NCBI RefSeq assembly: GCF_028368995.1
Contig: NZ_JAQNDL010000001.1
Location: 4,242,001 to 4,306,000 of the forward strand
Direction of reading: 5' to 3'
DNA length: 64,000 bases
Origin: Nannocystis bainbridge
Lineage (GTDB): Bacteria; Myxococcota_A; Polyangia; Nannocystales; Nannocystaceae
Of the stretch, positions 18,082-25,205 are shown one piece after another. A program made the translations under genes and the position numbers. How positions within the stretch are numbered: the first letter of the stretch is position 1; every line of letters begins with the position of its first letter. The notes beneath the pieces were generated by a model. It was not told where the DNA came from, ran no database searches, and saw only the letters and a program-made list of their open reading frames with translations.

Positions 18082-18129
18082 AACTCCTTGCGATCCGACC
18101 TCGAGCTGGGCACCCTGAAGGAGTCATTT

Positions 18130-18144
18130 TGACAATGATTTTCA
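18130..18144. promoter_or_regulatory. Fur box 2 upstream of bfd
   Basis: TGACAATGATTTTCA matches the 7-1-7 Fur consensus at 12 of 14 positions. It overlaps a perfect TTGACA (18129-18134), so Fur bound here would block a -35 element. The start codon of bfd is at 18179. Confidence 0.72.
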
Positions 18145-18178
18145 TCGCCATCCTCAGGACTCGGGACGCGTAGTCATC

Positions 18179-18391
18179 ATGATCGTCTGTCTGTGCAAGG
18201 GTGTTTCGTGTCGCACGATCCTCGCCGAGGCTCGCCGGGGGGCCTGCACGCTGAAGCAGATCCGGCAGACCTGTCAGGCGGGCACCGGCTGCGGGGCGTG
18301 CGTCCAGCAGATCCGGCAGCTGCTCGAGAGCGCCGCGCCGGCCCGGCACGAGCATCACAGCAGCAGCGTCGGCAGCGGCGAAGCGACCTGA
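18179..18391 (+). CDS. bfd: Bacterioferritin-associated ferredoxin
   Basis: A 70-residue protein with a BFD-type [2Fe-2S] domain. Cys4 and Cys6 (MIVCLCKG) and Cys38 and Cys41 (GTGCGAC) fall at the positions used by E. coli Bfd. In that system Bfd docks on bacterioferritin and passes electrons through its heme to reduce and release stored ferric iron. The gene is followed after 85 bp by a bacterioferritin gene, its expected partner, and preceded by two Fur boxes, so iron limitation should induce it. The His/Ser-rich C-terminal tail (ARHEHHSSS) is not part of the domain. Confidence 0.93.
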   Translation: MIVCLCKGVSCRTILAEARRGACTLKQIRQTCQAGTGCGACVQQIRQLLESAAPARHEHHSSSVGSGEAT

Positions 18392-18475
18392 AGCGCCGCG
18401 TCGAAGTTGAACGTCTTTTTCACCGCGGCGCTGCTGCCGGCGGTGCGCGTGGGCCCGTGCTAGCGTGCGCCCACG

Positions 18476-18940
18476 ATGAAGGGCAACGACAAGATCCTCA
18501 ACGCGCTCAATGAAGTACTGACAGCCGAGCTGACGGCGATCAATCAGTACTTCATCCACGCGAAGATGTGTAAGAACTGGGGCTATAGCAAGATCGCCTC
18601 GAAGATCCGCGCCGAGTCGATCGACGAGATGAAGCACGCGGACGACCTCATCGAGCGCATCCTGTTCCTCGAGGGCATCCCGAACGTCCAGCGCTACAAC
18701 AAGGTCAACGTCGGCGAGTCGGTCAAAGAGCAGTTCGAGCTCGACCTCAAGCTCGAGTACGACGCCGTGCAGCGCTTCAACAATGGCATCGCCATGTGTC
18801 GCGACCTCGGCGACAACGCCACCCGCGAGCTGCTCGAGCGCATGCTGATCTCCGAGGAAGAGCACGTCGACTGGCTCGAGACTCAGCTCGGCCTGATCCA
18901 GGCCCTCGGCGAGCCGATGTACTGCGCCCAGCAGCTCTGA
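18476..18940 (+). CDS. bfr: Bacterioferritin
   Basis: A 154-residue, full-length bacterioferritin starting at ATG 18476. The ferroxidase ligands Glu18, Glu51, His54, a mid-helix Glu (LKLEYDAVQ) and the EEEH motif are present, and Met52 is the heme ligand at subunit dimer interfaces. In the family 24 subunits form a shell that oxidises and stores iron. It follows bfd and probably shares its Fur-controlled transcript, although the 85-bp gap leaves room for a separate promoter. Confidence 0.96.
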   Translation: MKGNDKILNALNEVLTAELTAINQYFIHAKMCKNWGYSKIASKIRAESIDEMKHADDLIERILFLEGIPNVQRYNKVNVGESVKEQFELDLKLEYDAVQRFNNGIAMCRDLGDNATRELLERMLISEEEHVDWLETQLGLIQALGEPMYCAQQL

Positions 18941-19006
18941 ACGCCCCGCGATGCTCGTCTCTCGCGGCCAGCCGCCGCGAGCCGGGACGCGGCCGCTGTC
19001 CCGCCC

Positions 19007-19279
19007 CGACCTGCTCTACGGACAGAGTCTCTATCGAGCGAGCGGCTGACCTTCGGGACAGCCCTCGCGCTTCGCCGACCTGTCCTCGCGGACAGCCTCA
19101 ACCGAGCGAGCGGCGGACCTTCGGGACAGCCCTCGCGTTTCGCCGACCTGTCCTCGCGGACAGCCTCTATCGAGCGAGCGGCGGACCTCCGGGACAGCCC
19201 TCGCACTTCGCCGACCTGTCCTCACGGACAGCCTCTATTGAGCGAGCGGCTGGCCTTCGGGACAGCCCTCGCGCTTCGC
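19007..19279. repeat. Four 68-bp tandem repeats, each carrying two family palindromes
   Basis: Units start at 19007, 19076, 19144 and 19212. Each begins CGACCTGTCCTCGCGGACAG, continues through CGAGCGAGCGGC, and ends with GACCTTCGGGACAGCC and CTCGCGCTTCGC. The array fills the space between bfr and the convergent lipoprotein gene (18941-19299), which otherwise holds nothing. Short open frames across it are repeat artefacts. Confidence 0.9.
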
Positions 19280-19299
19280 CGCGGCCTCGCGGGCAGCGC

Positions 19300-20184
19300 T
19301 CACTTCTTCGCGTCGGCCGGGCGCTTGGCGTCCGCCGGCGCCTCGGCCTTCGCATCGGCCGGCTTCGCCTCCGCGGGCGGCTCGGAGCCCGGCACGGCGA
19401 ACTTGGTCTCGTCGACCGGCACGTTGAGCTCGAGCTTGGTGGTCGTCGTCTTCAGCTTCTGCAGCTTCATGTCGGCGACCTGCTCGAACGCGAACCACAC
19501 CCCGTTCTGCTCGCGATAGTCGGACAGCGTCACCTCGACGGGGATCTCGCCCATCGAGCTGAACTGCTTGAGCCGCTGCGCCACCAGGCGGTGGTCGGCG
19601 AGGTCGATGCGCAGCGTCACGGAGTTGCCCGACTTGCTGGCGGTAAGCACGACCTCGGCGAACTTCTTGCCACCGACCTCCTCGACCTTGGTCGTCTCGG
19701 CCTTGTCGAAGAAGCGCTTCCAGTCGTGGGCGATGTTCAGCGACGTGCCCATCTCGGCCATCGCGGCCTCTTTGCCCGTCAGCTCGCGCAGGCCCTGGAT
19801 CGGGTCGAGCGTCCACAGCTTGCCCGCCTTGCCGCCGCCGGTGCTCACGCCCACGCCCGGCAGCGTGATCTCCAGATAAAAATCATCGCCCTTCGACCAG
19901 GTCTTGCCGACGCCGGAGATCCCCGCGCCGAGGATCTCGACCTGCATCTCCTGATAGAAGCTCTTGATCTCGTCGAGCTTGGCCGCGCCGCCGCCCGCCT
20001 CGACCACCTTCGCCAGCAGCTCCGCCGCGTCGGGCAGGGCGTTCGCCGCCGGCGCCGCCGCCTCGGCCGGCTTCGCCTCGGTCGCCGGCGTGGCCTTGGC
20101 CGCCTCGGCCTTCTTCGCCTCGCCGCCGTCGCACCCGCCGAGGGCCATCAGGGCGGTCAGACACAGGACTTGCAGGCGTCGCAT
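19300..20184 (-). CDS. Secreted lipoprotein of unknown function (LolA/outer-membrane-lipoprotein-sorting-like?)
   Basis: 294 residues from ATG 20184, preceded by a good AAGGAGC ribosome site. The signal peptide ends in a lipobox (LMALGGC) and the mature N-terminus is an Ala/Lys/Glu-rich linker. The body (FYQEMQVEILG...KGDDFYLEITLPGVG..., RIDLADHRLVAQRLKQFSSMGEIPVEVTLSDYREQNGVWFAFE) is rich in amphipathic strands and ends a conversion like that of LolA/LolB-fold proteins (DYREQNGVWFAF is a frequent phrase in them). The tail is a second Ala/Asp/Lys-rich linker with PADAK repeats. The LolA-fold reading is tentative. It lies downstream of an S41-like lipoprotein, both minus strand, 25 bp apart. 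Confidence 0.72.
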   Translation of the reverse strand: MRRLQVLCLTALMALGGCDGGEAKKAEAAKATPATEAKPAEAAAPAANALPDAAELLAKVVEAGGGAAKLDEIKSFYQEMQVEILGAGISGVGKTWSKGDDFYLEITLPGVGVSTGGGKAGKLWTLDPIQGLRELTGKEAAMAEMGTSLNIAHDWKRFFDKAETTKVEEVGGKKFAEVVLTASKSGNSVTLRIDLADHRLVAQRLKQFSSMGEIPVEVTLSDYREQNGVWFAFEQVADMKLQKLKTTTTKLELNVPVDETKFAVPGSEPPAEAKPADAKAEAPADAKRPADAKK

Positions 20185-20209
20185 GCGGGTAGCTCCTTGG
20201 GACATGTTC

Positions 20210-21631
20210 TCAGGGACTCTTGCTGTCGAAGGCCGCGACCGCGGCGGCCAGCACCGGGTCGCGCCCGGCGACGAAATCGGCCCGCGTCTCGACCGCGGTG
20301 ATGTCGGGGCTGACGCCGTCGCCCTCGGCGACCGTGCCCTTGGCCGAGTGGTAGTCGCCGACGACGTATTGCAGCAGCGCGCCGTTGTCGAGCCGCTCGA
20401 GCAGCGACGGCAGCGCCGCACCGGCCGAGGCGCGCGCCCCGGCCACCCGCACGCGCCCGAGGTCGCGCAGGCCCGCCGCGAAGATCTCCGAAGTGCTCGC
20501 CGTGCCCTCGTCGACCAGCACGATCACCGGCCCCGCGAACGCCCCGGGATCGCCGGCCACGTTGAACTCCTGGGCGAACTCGCGGAACTGCAGCTTGCCG
20601 AGGCTGCCCGACTCTCGGAGCAGCAGGCGCGCGACCGGGATCGACATCGCCCCCACGCCGCCCGGGTTGCCGCGCAGGTCGAGCACCAGCGCCTCCATGC
20701 CCTGGCCGCGCAGGTCGGTCATCGCCGCCTTCACGCGCTCGACCATCGGCAACATCCAGTAGTTGAACGCGATGTAGCCGATCTTCGGGCCGCTGCCCTC
20801 ACGCTCCAGCATGCGGTGCTCGACCGTGGTCGGCAGGTCGCGCAGGTTGCCGAGCGACACCAGCTCGCCGGGCGGCGTGACGCAGGCGACATCCTTCGTC
20901 ACCTCGGCGTCGCCGGCGCCCGGATCGAGGAAGGTCAAGCTGACCTTTTGGCCAGGTTGACACGACAGCGCCCGGCCCGCCTCGAAGGCCGCGTGATAGG
21001 CGACCTCGCCGGGGCGCATCGCCTCGCTGCGGGCGCGGGCGATCAGAGACTCGGCGGTCCGGTCGCCCAACTTCACCAGCGCCGCACCCGCTGGCACGCC
21101 GCTGACGGCCCCGCCGAGCGCCGGGTCGACGACCACCAGCTGCTCGCCGATCATGCGCACGCCCACCGGCACGCGCGCGGGCCCGCCGCTGCGCTCCTCC
21201 GGCTCGGCCCCGCTGAACGGCGGCACCACCTTGAAGTGGCTCTGCCCGAGCGTCTCGAGCAGGTCGTTCATCACCTTGTAGGCCGCCGGCCCGTCGGCGA
21301 CCGCCGTGAGCTTGGCGCCGTACTCGGCCCGCAGCGCCGGCCAGTCCTTGCAGGCCAGCGTCGGGTCGAAGTGCTTCTCCAGCACCGTCCGCCACACGCG
21401 CTCGAAGGTCGCCGAGTACGGCGTCTCGGGCAGCGGCGGCAGCGTCGCCGGGTCGAGGTCCGCCCAGCTGCGGCAGGTGTCGCCGGCCGGCCTCGCGGCG
21501 GGCGCGTCACTCGCCTGTGGGGCCGCGGGGCTGGCCTCGGCTGTCGGCGCCGTCTTCTCCGACGGCGCCGACTGGCCACACGCGCAGACGAGCGCCACGC
21601 ATGCGGCGCTCACCGACCTGGGGAAGCGCAT
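20210..21631 (-). CDS. S41-family peptidase-like lipoprotein
   Basis: A 473-residue lipoprotein (lipobox LVCAC) with an Ala/Pro/Ser linker and an S41 fold. The conserved LVLDLRGNPGGVG and the nucleophile block GTASTSEIFAAGLRDLG are present. Where S41A enzymes have the catalytic Lys (GERTxGKG) this protein has GARASAGAALPS, so it belongs to the IRBP/tricorn-like branch, which uses a different base, or has lost activity. A Cys-containing N-terminal helical bundle (residues ~50-130) precedes it. The gene sits 4 bp from the Crp-family regulator gene upstream and 25 bp from the lipoprotein gene downstream, which suggests one transcription unit. Confidence 0.85.
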   Translation of the reverse strand: MRFPRSVSAACVALVCACGQSAPSEKTAPTAEASPAAPQASDAPAARPAGDTCRSWADLDPATLPPLPETPYSATFERVWRTVLEKHFDPTLACKDWPALRAEYGAKLTAVADGPAAYKVMNDLLETLGQSHFKVVPPFSGAEPEERSGGPARVPVGVRMIGEQLVVVDPALGGAVSGVPAGAALVKLGDRTAESLIARARSEAMRPGEVAYHAAFEAGRALSCQPGQKVSLTFLDPGAGDAEVTKDVACVTPPGELVSLGNLRDLPTTVEHRMLEREGSGPKIGYIAFNYWMLPMVERVKAAMTDLRGQGMEALVLDLRGNPGGVGAMSIPVARLLLRESGSLGKLQFREFAQEFNVAGDPGAFAGPVIVLVDEGTASTSEIFAAGLRDLGRVRVAGARASAGAALPSLLERLDNGALLQYVVGDYHSAKGTVAEGDGVSPDITAVETRADFVAGRDPVLAAAVAAFDSKSP

Positions 21632-21635
21632 CGGC

Positions 21636-22343
21636 TCACTCGTAGGTCACGCGCTCGAGGGCGTTGAGGTCGAGGACCACGATCTCCTGGCGGCTGAGGC
21701 TCAGGATCCCCTCGCGTTGCATCCGGTTGAGCGCGCGCGAGATCTCCTCGCGCACGGTCCCCAGACGCGCAGCAACGGTGTTCATGTCGAGCTGGCGGGG
21801 GATCACGCACGGCTTGCCCGCCTCGGCGCCGGCGCGCATCGCCAGCGACAGCAGGAAGGACGCGAGCCGGCGTTCGACTGACCGAAGGGACAGGTCGAGT
21901 ACGAGGTCGATCAGGCGGTTGGCCCGGAAGGCCATGTGCCGCATCAGCGCGAACGCCAGCGGCTGAGAACGCCCTATAAGGTTGATCACCGGGTCCGTCT
22001 CGAACTGCCAGGCCTCCGAGTCGAGCATGGCGAAGGCCGAGGCGGCGCACTGGACGTCCCGCGGCAAGAAACCCTCGCCGATCAGCTTCCCGGGCTCCGC
22101 GAGATAGAGGATCTGCTCGCGCCCCTCGGAGGAGATGAGGCTCAGCTTGAATTCGCCCGACTTCACCACGAACAAGCCGGGACCTGGCTCACCACGGCGG
22201 AAGACTGAGCGTTTGCGCTTCACCTCGACGAGGTTCGCGCCGAGACATAGCTCGGTCATGGTCTCTTCGGGGACCTGGTCCCAACCGGCGTAGCGCAGCA
22301 GCGCCTGGCGGACTTGTTCGACTTCCGCGCCCTCGATCGGCAT
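21636..22343 (-). CDS. Crp/Fnr-family transcriptional regulator
   Basis: 235 residues. Residues ~35-145 form a cyclic-nucleotide-binding-type beta roll (RGEPGPGLFVVKSGEFKLSLIS, GKLIGEG); the long helix LIDLVLDLSLRSVERRLASFLLSLA dimerises; and the C-terminal winged helix reads LDMNTVAARLGTVREEISRALNRMQREGILSLSR. The recognition helix TVREEISRAL is of the Crp_HTH type. There is no N-terminal Cys cluster, so it is not an Fe-S Fnr. The roll lacks an obvious RS cAMP motif, so the ligand is unknown. It heads the run towards the S41-like lipoprotein and diverges from the gene at 22541. Two TTGCG inverted repeats flank its start region. Confidence 0.9.
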   Translation of the reverse strand: MPIEGAEVEQVRQALLRYAGWDQVPEETMTELCLGANLVEVKRKRSVFRRGEPGPGLFVVKSGEFKLSLISSEGREQILYLAEPGKLIGEGFLPRDVQCAASAFAMLDSEAWQFETDPVINLIGRSQPLAFALMRHMAFRANRLIDLVLDLSLRSVERRLASFLLSLAMRAGAEAGKPCVIPRQLDMNTVAARLGTVREEISRALNRMQREGILSLSRQEIVVLDLNALERVTYE

Positions 22344-22344
22344 G

Positions 22345-22367
22345 GCGCAAGTGTAGCCGTTTTGCGC
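22345..22367. promoter_or_regulatory. Inverted repeat GCGCAA-N11-TTGCGC next to the Crp-family start codon
   Basis: GCGCAA (22345-22350) and TTGCGC (22362-22367) flank 11 bp and lie within 24 bp of the start codon at 22343. A possible autoregulatory operator. Confidence 0.4.
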
Positions 22368-22423
22368 TCATGATGAGTCTCTCATTTGGTCCGGAGTGAG
22401 TTCATCCGGGGCCGTCAGCGGTT

Positions 22424-22440
22424 TTGCGTACCTGGCGCAA
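22424..22440. promoter_or_regulatory. Inverted repeat TTGCG-N7-CGCAA in the divergent intergenic region
   Basis: TTGCG (22424-22428) and CGCAA (22436-22440) share the arm sequence of the site at 22345. It lies between the Crp-family gene and the divergent gene at 22541, so one regulator could control both. Confidence 0.4.
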
Positions 22441-22540
22441 CGCCTCGTGGGGCCCGAGTTCGCCGATTTTTAGGACGGCACACATGTAGGACATAAACTC
22501 GCCACCACTTACCACCCCGCGCCAGAGAACGGAGCCACCC

Positions 22541-22969
22541 ATGGAAACCCAGCAGATCGAGAAGCGCCCCCTGCGCCTGCCCCCCCTCCCGCGCCCCGGC
22601 AAGCCCCTCTACGAGCGCCGCCGCACCCGCTTCACCGACACCGGGTCGGCGCTGATCGCGGCCTTCGACGGCGCGGTCAACCGCGGCGAGCTCGACCTCA
22701 TCATCGTCGCTGACGAGAGCGGCTTCGTCGTCTCCCAGAGCACGACCGATCTCGACCTCACCATGCTCGCCGCCGTCGCTCCGCTCATCGGTCGCGGTCG
22801 TGCGCGCGCCACCGTCAAGCGCGACGGCCAGGAGCGTGGTCTCAGCGTCAAGACGATCGAGGTCCTCGGCGAGACCCTCTACGTCGCCTGCCTCGGCGGC
22901 AAGTTCGGCGCCCGCGAGCGCGAGCTCGCCTCCACCGCCAGCGCTGCCCGGCGGATCCTCCTCAGCTAG
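22541..22969 (+). CDS. Small protein, possibly roadblock/LC7-like
   Basis: 142 residues starting at ATG 22541 behind a GGAG site. After a basic, Pro-rich N-terminus (PLRLPPLPRPGKPLYERRRTR), the body alternates helices and strands (ALIAAFDGAVNRGEL, DLIIVADESGFVVSQST, DLTMLAAVAPLIGRG, LSVKTIEVLGETLYVACLGG), an order like that of roadblock/LC7 (MglB-type) domains, which bind small GTPases in myxobacteria. The fold call rests on pattern only. The gene diverges from the Crp-family regulator and shares its putative TTGCG operators. No GTPase partner is nearby. Confidence 0.6.
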   Translation: METQQIEKRPLRLPPLPRPGKPLYERRRTRFTDTGSALIAAFDGAVNRGELDLIIVADESGFVVSQSTTDLDLTMLAAVAPLIGRGRARATVKRDGQERGLSVKTIEVLGETLYVACLGGKFGARERELASTASAARRILLS

Positions 22970-23072
22970 CGCGACGGCCGGGTGGCCTCCACCCCTCGCT
23001 CGCGCCGCGTCGCTCGCGCCCCGCAAATCGTCGGCCGGCGCGAGGGGTGAACCGCGGATTGAATTATCTTTA

Positions 23073-23130
23073 GAACATGTCTTGAACGACAGGGCCGAAA
23101 GACCCTGCCCTCTCGGACTTCTTATTTTGA
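23073..23130. repeat. Compound palindrome downstream of the S41 protease gene
   Basis: GAACATGTC, CGACAGGG, CCCTGCCC and GGAC blocks form nested inverted repeats (for example ACAGGGCCG...CCCTG at 23089-23109). It sits between the stops of convergent genes (22969 and 23132), so it may double as a terminator. Confidence 0.6.
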
Positions 23131-23131
23131 A

Positions 23132-24304
23132 CTACAGGGCCGTGAGCGCCGCGCGCAGCGCGGCCTCCGGTTGCGTCGTCATGTCCGCGACCGCGACGTC
23201 CGGCTCGACGCCGGCGCCGTCGATCAGGCGGTCCTTCGGCGAGAAGTAGCGCGCGATCGTCAGCGTCAGCACCGAGCCGTCGTCGAGGCCGATGACATCT
23301 TGCACGGTGCCCTTGCCGTAGCTGCGCTCGCCGACCACCTTCGCGCGTCCGTGGTCCTGCAGCGCGCTCGCCAGCAGCTCCGATGCCGAGGCCGAGCGGT
23401 GGTCTTGCAGCACCACGACCTTCGTCGCGTCGTCGGTGGCCGCCAGCGTCGCTCGCTCCTCGCGGAGGATCTGCCCGCCGCGCCCGCGCGTCCGCACCAG
23501 CACGCCCTCGCCGACGAACGTGTCGGCGATCAGCACCGCCTCGCCGACGTCACCGCCCGGATTGCCGCGCACGTCGAGCACCACGCCGCCGATGCCACCG
23601 GCGCCGGCCGAGCGGCGCAGCTCCTTCAACGTGTTGCGCACGCTGTCGGCGACGCCCGAGCGGAACGCACGGATCCGTACATGGGCGAACTTGCGGCCGG
23701 CGTGCTCGAGGAGCGCGCCGCTGACGACCGGGAGCGACTGCCCCGAGAGCACCAGGCGGTGCGCCGTCGGGGCCGGATCGCTGCGCCGCTGCACGGTCAG
23801 GTCGATCGTCTCGCCGTCGCCGCCGAGCAGCAACACGTCGACCTCGGCACGCGACAGCATGAAGGCGACGTCCTGATCGCGAATCTTCAAGATCGAGTCG
23901 CCGGATTGGAGACCGATCTTCTCGGCCGGCGATCCAGGCAACACGGCCGAGACCTCGAGCCGCGCCGGCTTGCGCGAGCCCGGCTCGGCGCGCTGGAGAT
24001 CGACGATCATCCCGGTCGTGCCACCGCGGCTGCGTTGCTTGAGCAGCGTGCGCTCGTCGGCGGTGAGATAGTGACTGTGACGATCGAGCCCGCTGACGAT
24101 CCGCTTCAGCGACTCTGCCAGTACGCGGCTGGGCTCCACCGGGTCGACATAGCGATCGAGGACGGTGCGGAGCGCCTTGCCATAGGCGTCGGTGCCGAGG
24201 TTGTTGCCCGCCTGCGCGCTCGGGAGCGCCGACTGGACGCACCACATTGCCGCGGCGCCGAGCGAGAAGGCCAGGAACGAGCGCCAGCGGGACACGCGGT
24301 TCAT
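23132..24304 (-). CDS. S41A carboxyl-terminal processing protease
   Basis: 390 residues with a signal peptide (FLAFSLGAAAMWCVQSALPSAQA). A PDZ domain lies at ~85-190 (SAVLPGSPAEKIGLQSGDSILKI), then VVLDVRGNPGGDVG, the Ser motif RSASASELLASALQDHG and the Lys motif GERSYGKGTVQ, giving an intact Ser-Lys dyad. It is the third S41-fold protein in 15 kb and resembles the one at 9108 in layout. A periplasmic processing role is inferred. A short open frame lies just upstream on the same strand. Confidence 0.92.
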   Translation of the reverse strand: MNRVSRWRSFLAFSLGAAAMWCVQSALPSAQAGNNLGTDAYGKALRTVLDRYVDPVEPSRVLAESLKRIVSGLDRHSHYLTADERTLLKQRSRGGTTGMIVDLQRAEPGSRKPARLEVSAVLPGSPAEKIGLQSGDSILKIRDQDVAFMLSRAEVDVLLLGGDGETIDLTVQRRSDPAPTAHRLVLSGQSLPVVSGALLEHAGRKFAHVRIRAFRSGVADSVRNTLKELRRSAGAGGIGGVVLDVRGNPGGDVGEAVLIADTFVGEGVLVRTRGRGGQILREERATLAATDDATKVVVLQDHRSASASELLASALQDHGRAKVVGERSYGKGTVQDVIGLDDGSVLTLTIARYFSPKDRLIDGAGVEPDVAVADMTTQPEAALRAALTAL

Positions 24305-24371
24305 CGTGGCCGAAAGACGCGCGAGGATCCAGGTTGGTTCCCGTCCGGGCGCGAATAGGTCGTCTGCTGCG

Positions 24372-24527
24372 TCAGGCAGCCCGCGGCAGCTCCGCCGGCG
24401 CGGCCTGCTCGCGCGTCACGGGCTCGGCCGCGCGGCGCTGCTCCAGCAACTCTCGCAGCAGCGGGCGGGTGGTGACGGCATCGACGAATACGCGGGTGAA
24501 GAGGGCTGGGCGAGAGCGGAGGCGCAT
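24372..24527 (-). CDS. Possible small protein of 51 residues
   Basis: An ATG at 24527 opens 51 codons to a TGA (24372-24374). The product is basic and helix-prone: FTRVFVDAVTTRPLLRELL, then EPVTREQAAPAELPRAA. No family is recognised and there is no strong ribosome site. It lies 67 bp upstream of the S41 protease gene on the same strand. The rest of 24305-24692 is otherwise empty apart from the XRE terminator. Confidence 0.3.
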   Translation of the reverse strand: MRLRSRPALFTRVFVDAVTTRPLLRELLEQRRAAEPVTREQAAPAELPRAA

Positions 24528-24612
24528 GGTGCCGAACGTCTTGCACGTCGTGGGCCAGCGCGATGTCGAGGAGCTACGGGGGCACGAGGGGGACGGGAGC
24601 GCGGGGACCCAA

Positions 24613-24647
24613 GAAAAAATGGCAACGGCGCTTGGGAACCGTTGCCA
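24613..24647 (-). terminator. Intrinsic terminator of the XRE regulator gene
   Basis: On the minus strand TGGCAACGG pairs with CCGTTGCCA (plus-strand arms 24639-24647 and 24620-24628) and is followed by a T run (plus-strand A's at 24614-24619). It lies 46 bp after the stop codon. Confidence 0.85.
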
Positions 24648-24692
24648 ACTTGCGACTCGGTCCGCGGCCTGGACCGACGGGCCGCGTGGGAC

Positions 24693-25073
24693 TCAACCGC
24701 CTTCGAGCGTGCGCGCGACCTTGACGAGGTCGCGGATCTGCTTGGGCGACAACTGGGCCGAGACCGCGTAGAGCTCGTCGAGCAGCTCGCCCTTGGGACC
24801 GCTCTTCGCCTTGGTGCGGGGCAGCAGGTCGGTCGGCTCACAGCCGAACGCTTGCGCGAGGAGGAGCAGCGACTCGATGCGCGGAGCCTTGTAGCCGAGC
24901 TCGAGCTTGTTGACCGTGGTGACCGTCAGACCTGTCTGTTTGGCCAGCTCTTCGATCGTCAGGTGCGGCCGCCAACCGGTCTCGCCCTCACGCTTGCGGC
25001 GGGTCTTGGGCGGCGGAGTCGCGGTGCGCCACAGCCTGATCCGTCGTCCGATTTCCTGTGCAACTTCGTTCAT
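24693..25073 (-). CDS. XRE-family helix-turn-helix regulator
   Basis: 126 residues. The HTH core is LTIEELAKQTGLTVTTVNKLELGYKAPRIESLLLLAQAFGCEPTDLLP, matching the Cro/CI fold with the recognition helix TVTTVNKLE. A basic loop (PPPKTRRKREGETGWRP) is inserted between helix 1 and helix 2, which is unusual. The C-terminus (ELLDELYAVSAQLSPKQIRDLVKVARTLEG) is a probable dimerisation helix. There is a strong GAGGAG ribosome site, a strong terminator, and no visible operon partner, so it seems to be an independent regulator. Confidence 0.9.
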   Translation of the reverse strand: MNEVAQEIGRRIRLWRTATPPPKTRRKREGETGWRPHLTIEELAKQTGLTVTTVNKLELGYKAPRIESLLLLAQAFGCEPTDLLPRTKAKSGPKGELLDELYAVSAQLSPKQIRDLVKVARTLEGG

Positions 25074-25187
25074 CTTGAGCTCCTCGGTCGGATGTCCCGA
25101 GCCGCATCATGACACAAGTTACCTGGCGCTTCGAACAGTCCGCCGTTGCGGATGCTCACACGGGCTGTCTCATAGGACTTGTCCTTC

Positions 25188-25203
25188 GGGGCTTGTGAGC
25201 CCC
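25188..25203 (-). terminator. Hairpin directly after the TonB-receptor stop codon
   Basis: GGGGCT and AGCCCC pair around loop TGTG, 2 bp beyond the stop (25206-25208). A family palindrome (GGACTTGTCC-TTCGGGG) adjoins it. No T tract is present. Confidence 0.45.
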
Positions 25204-25205
25204 GT

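Noticed and set aside
14460..19279. CRISPR arrays at the 55-63-bp and 68-bp repeats
   Set aside because: Units are contiguous with no unique spacers of constant length, repeats vary, and there are no cas genes.
22990..23060. Extra coding sequence after the 22541 gene
   Set aside because: Stops and composition break right after 22969; only a palindrome follows before the convergent S41 stop.
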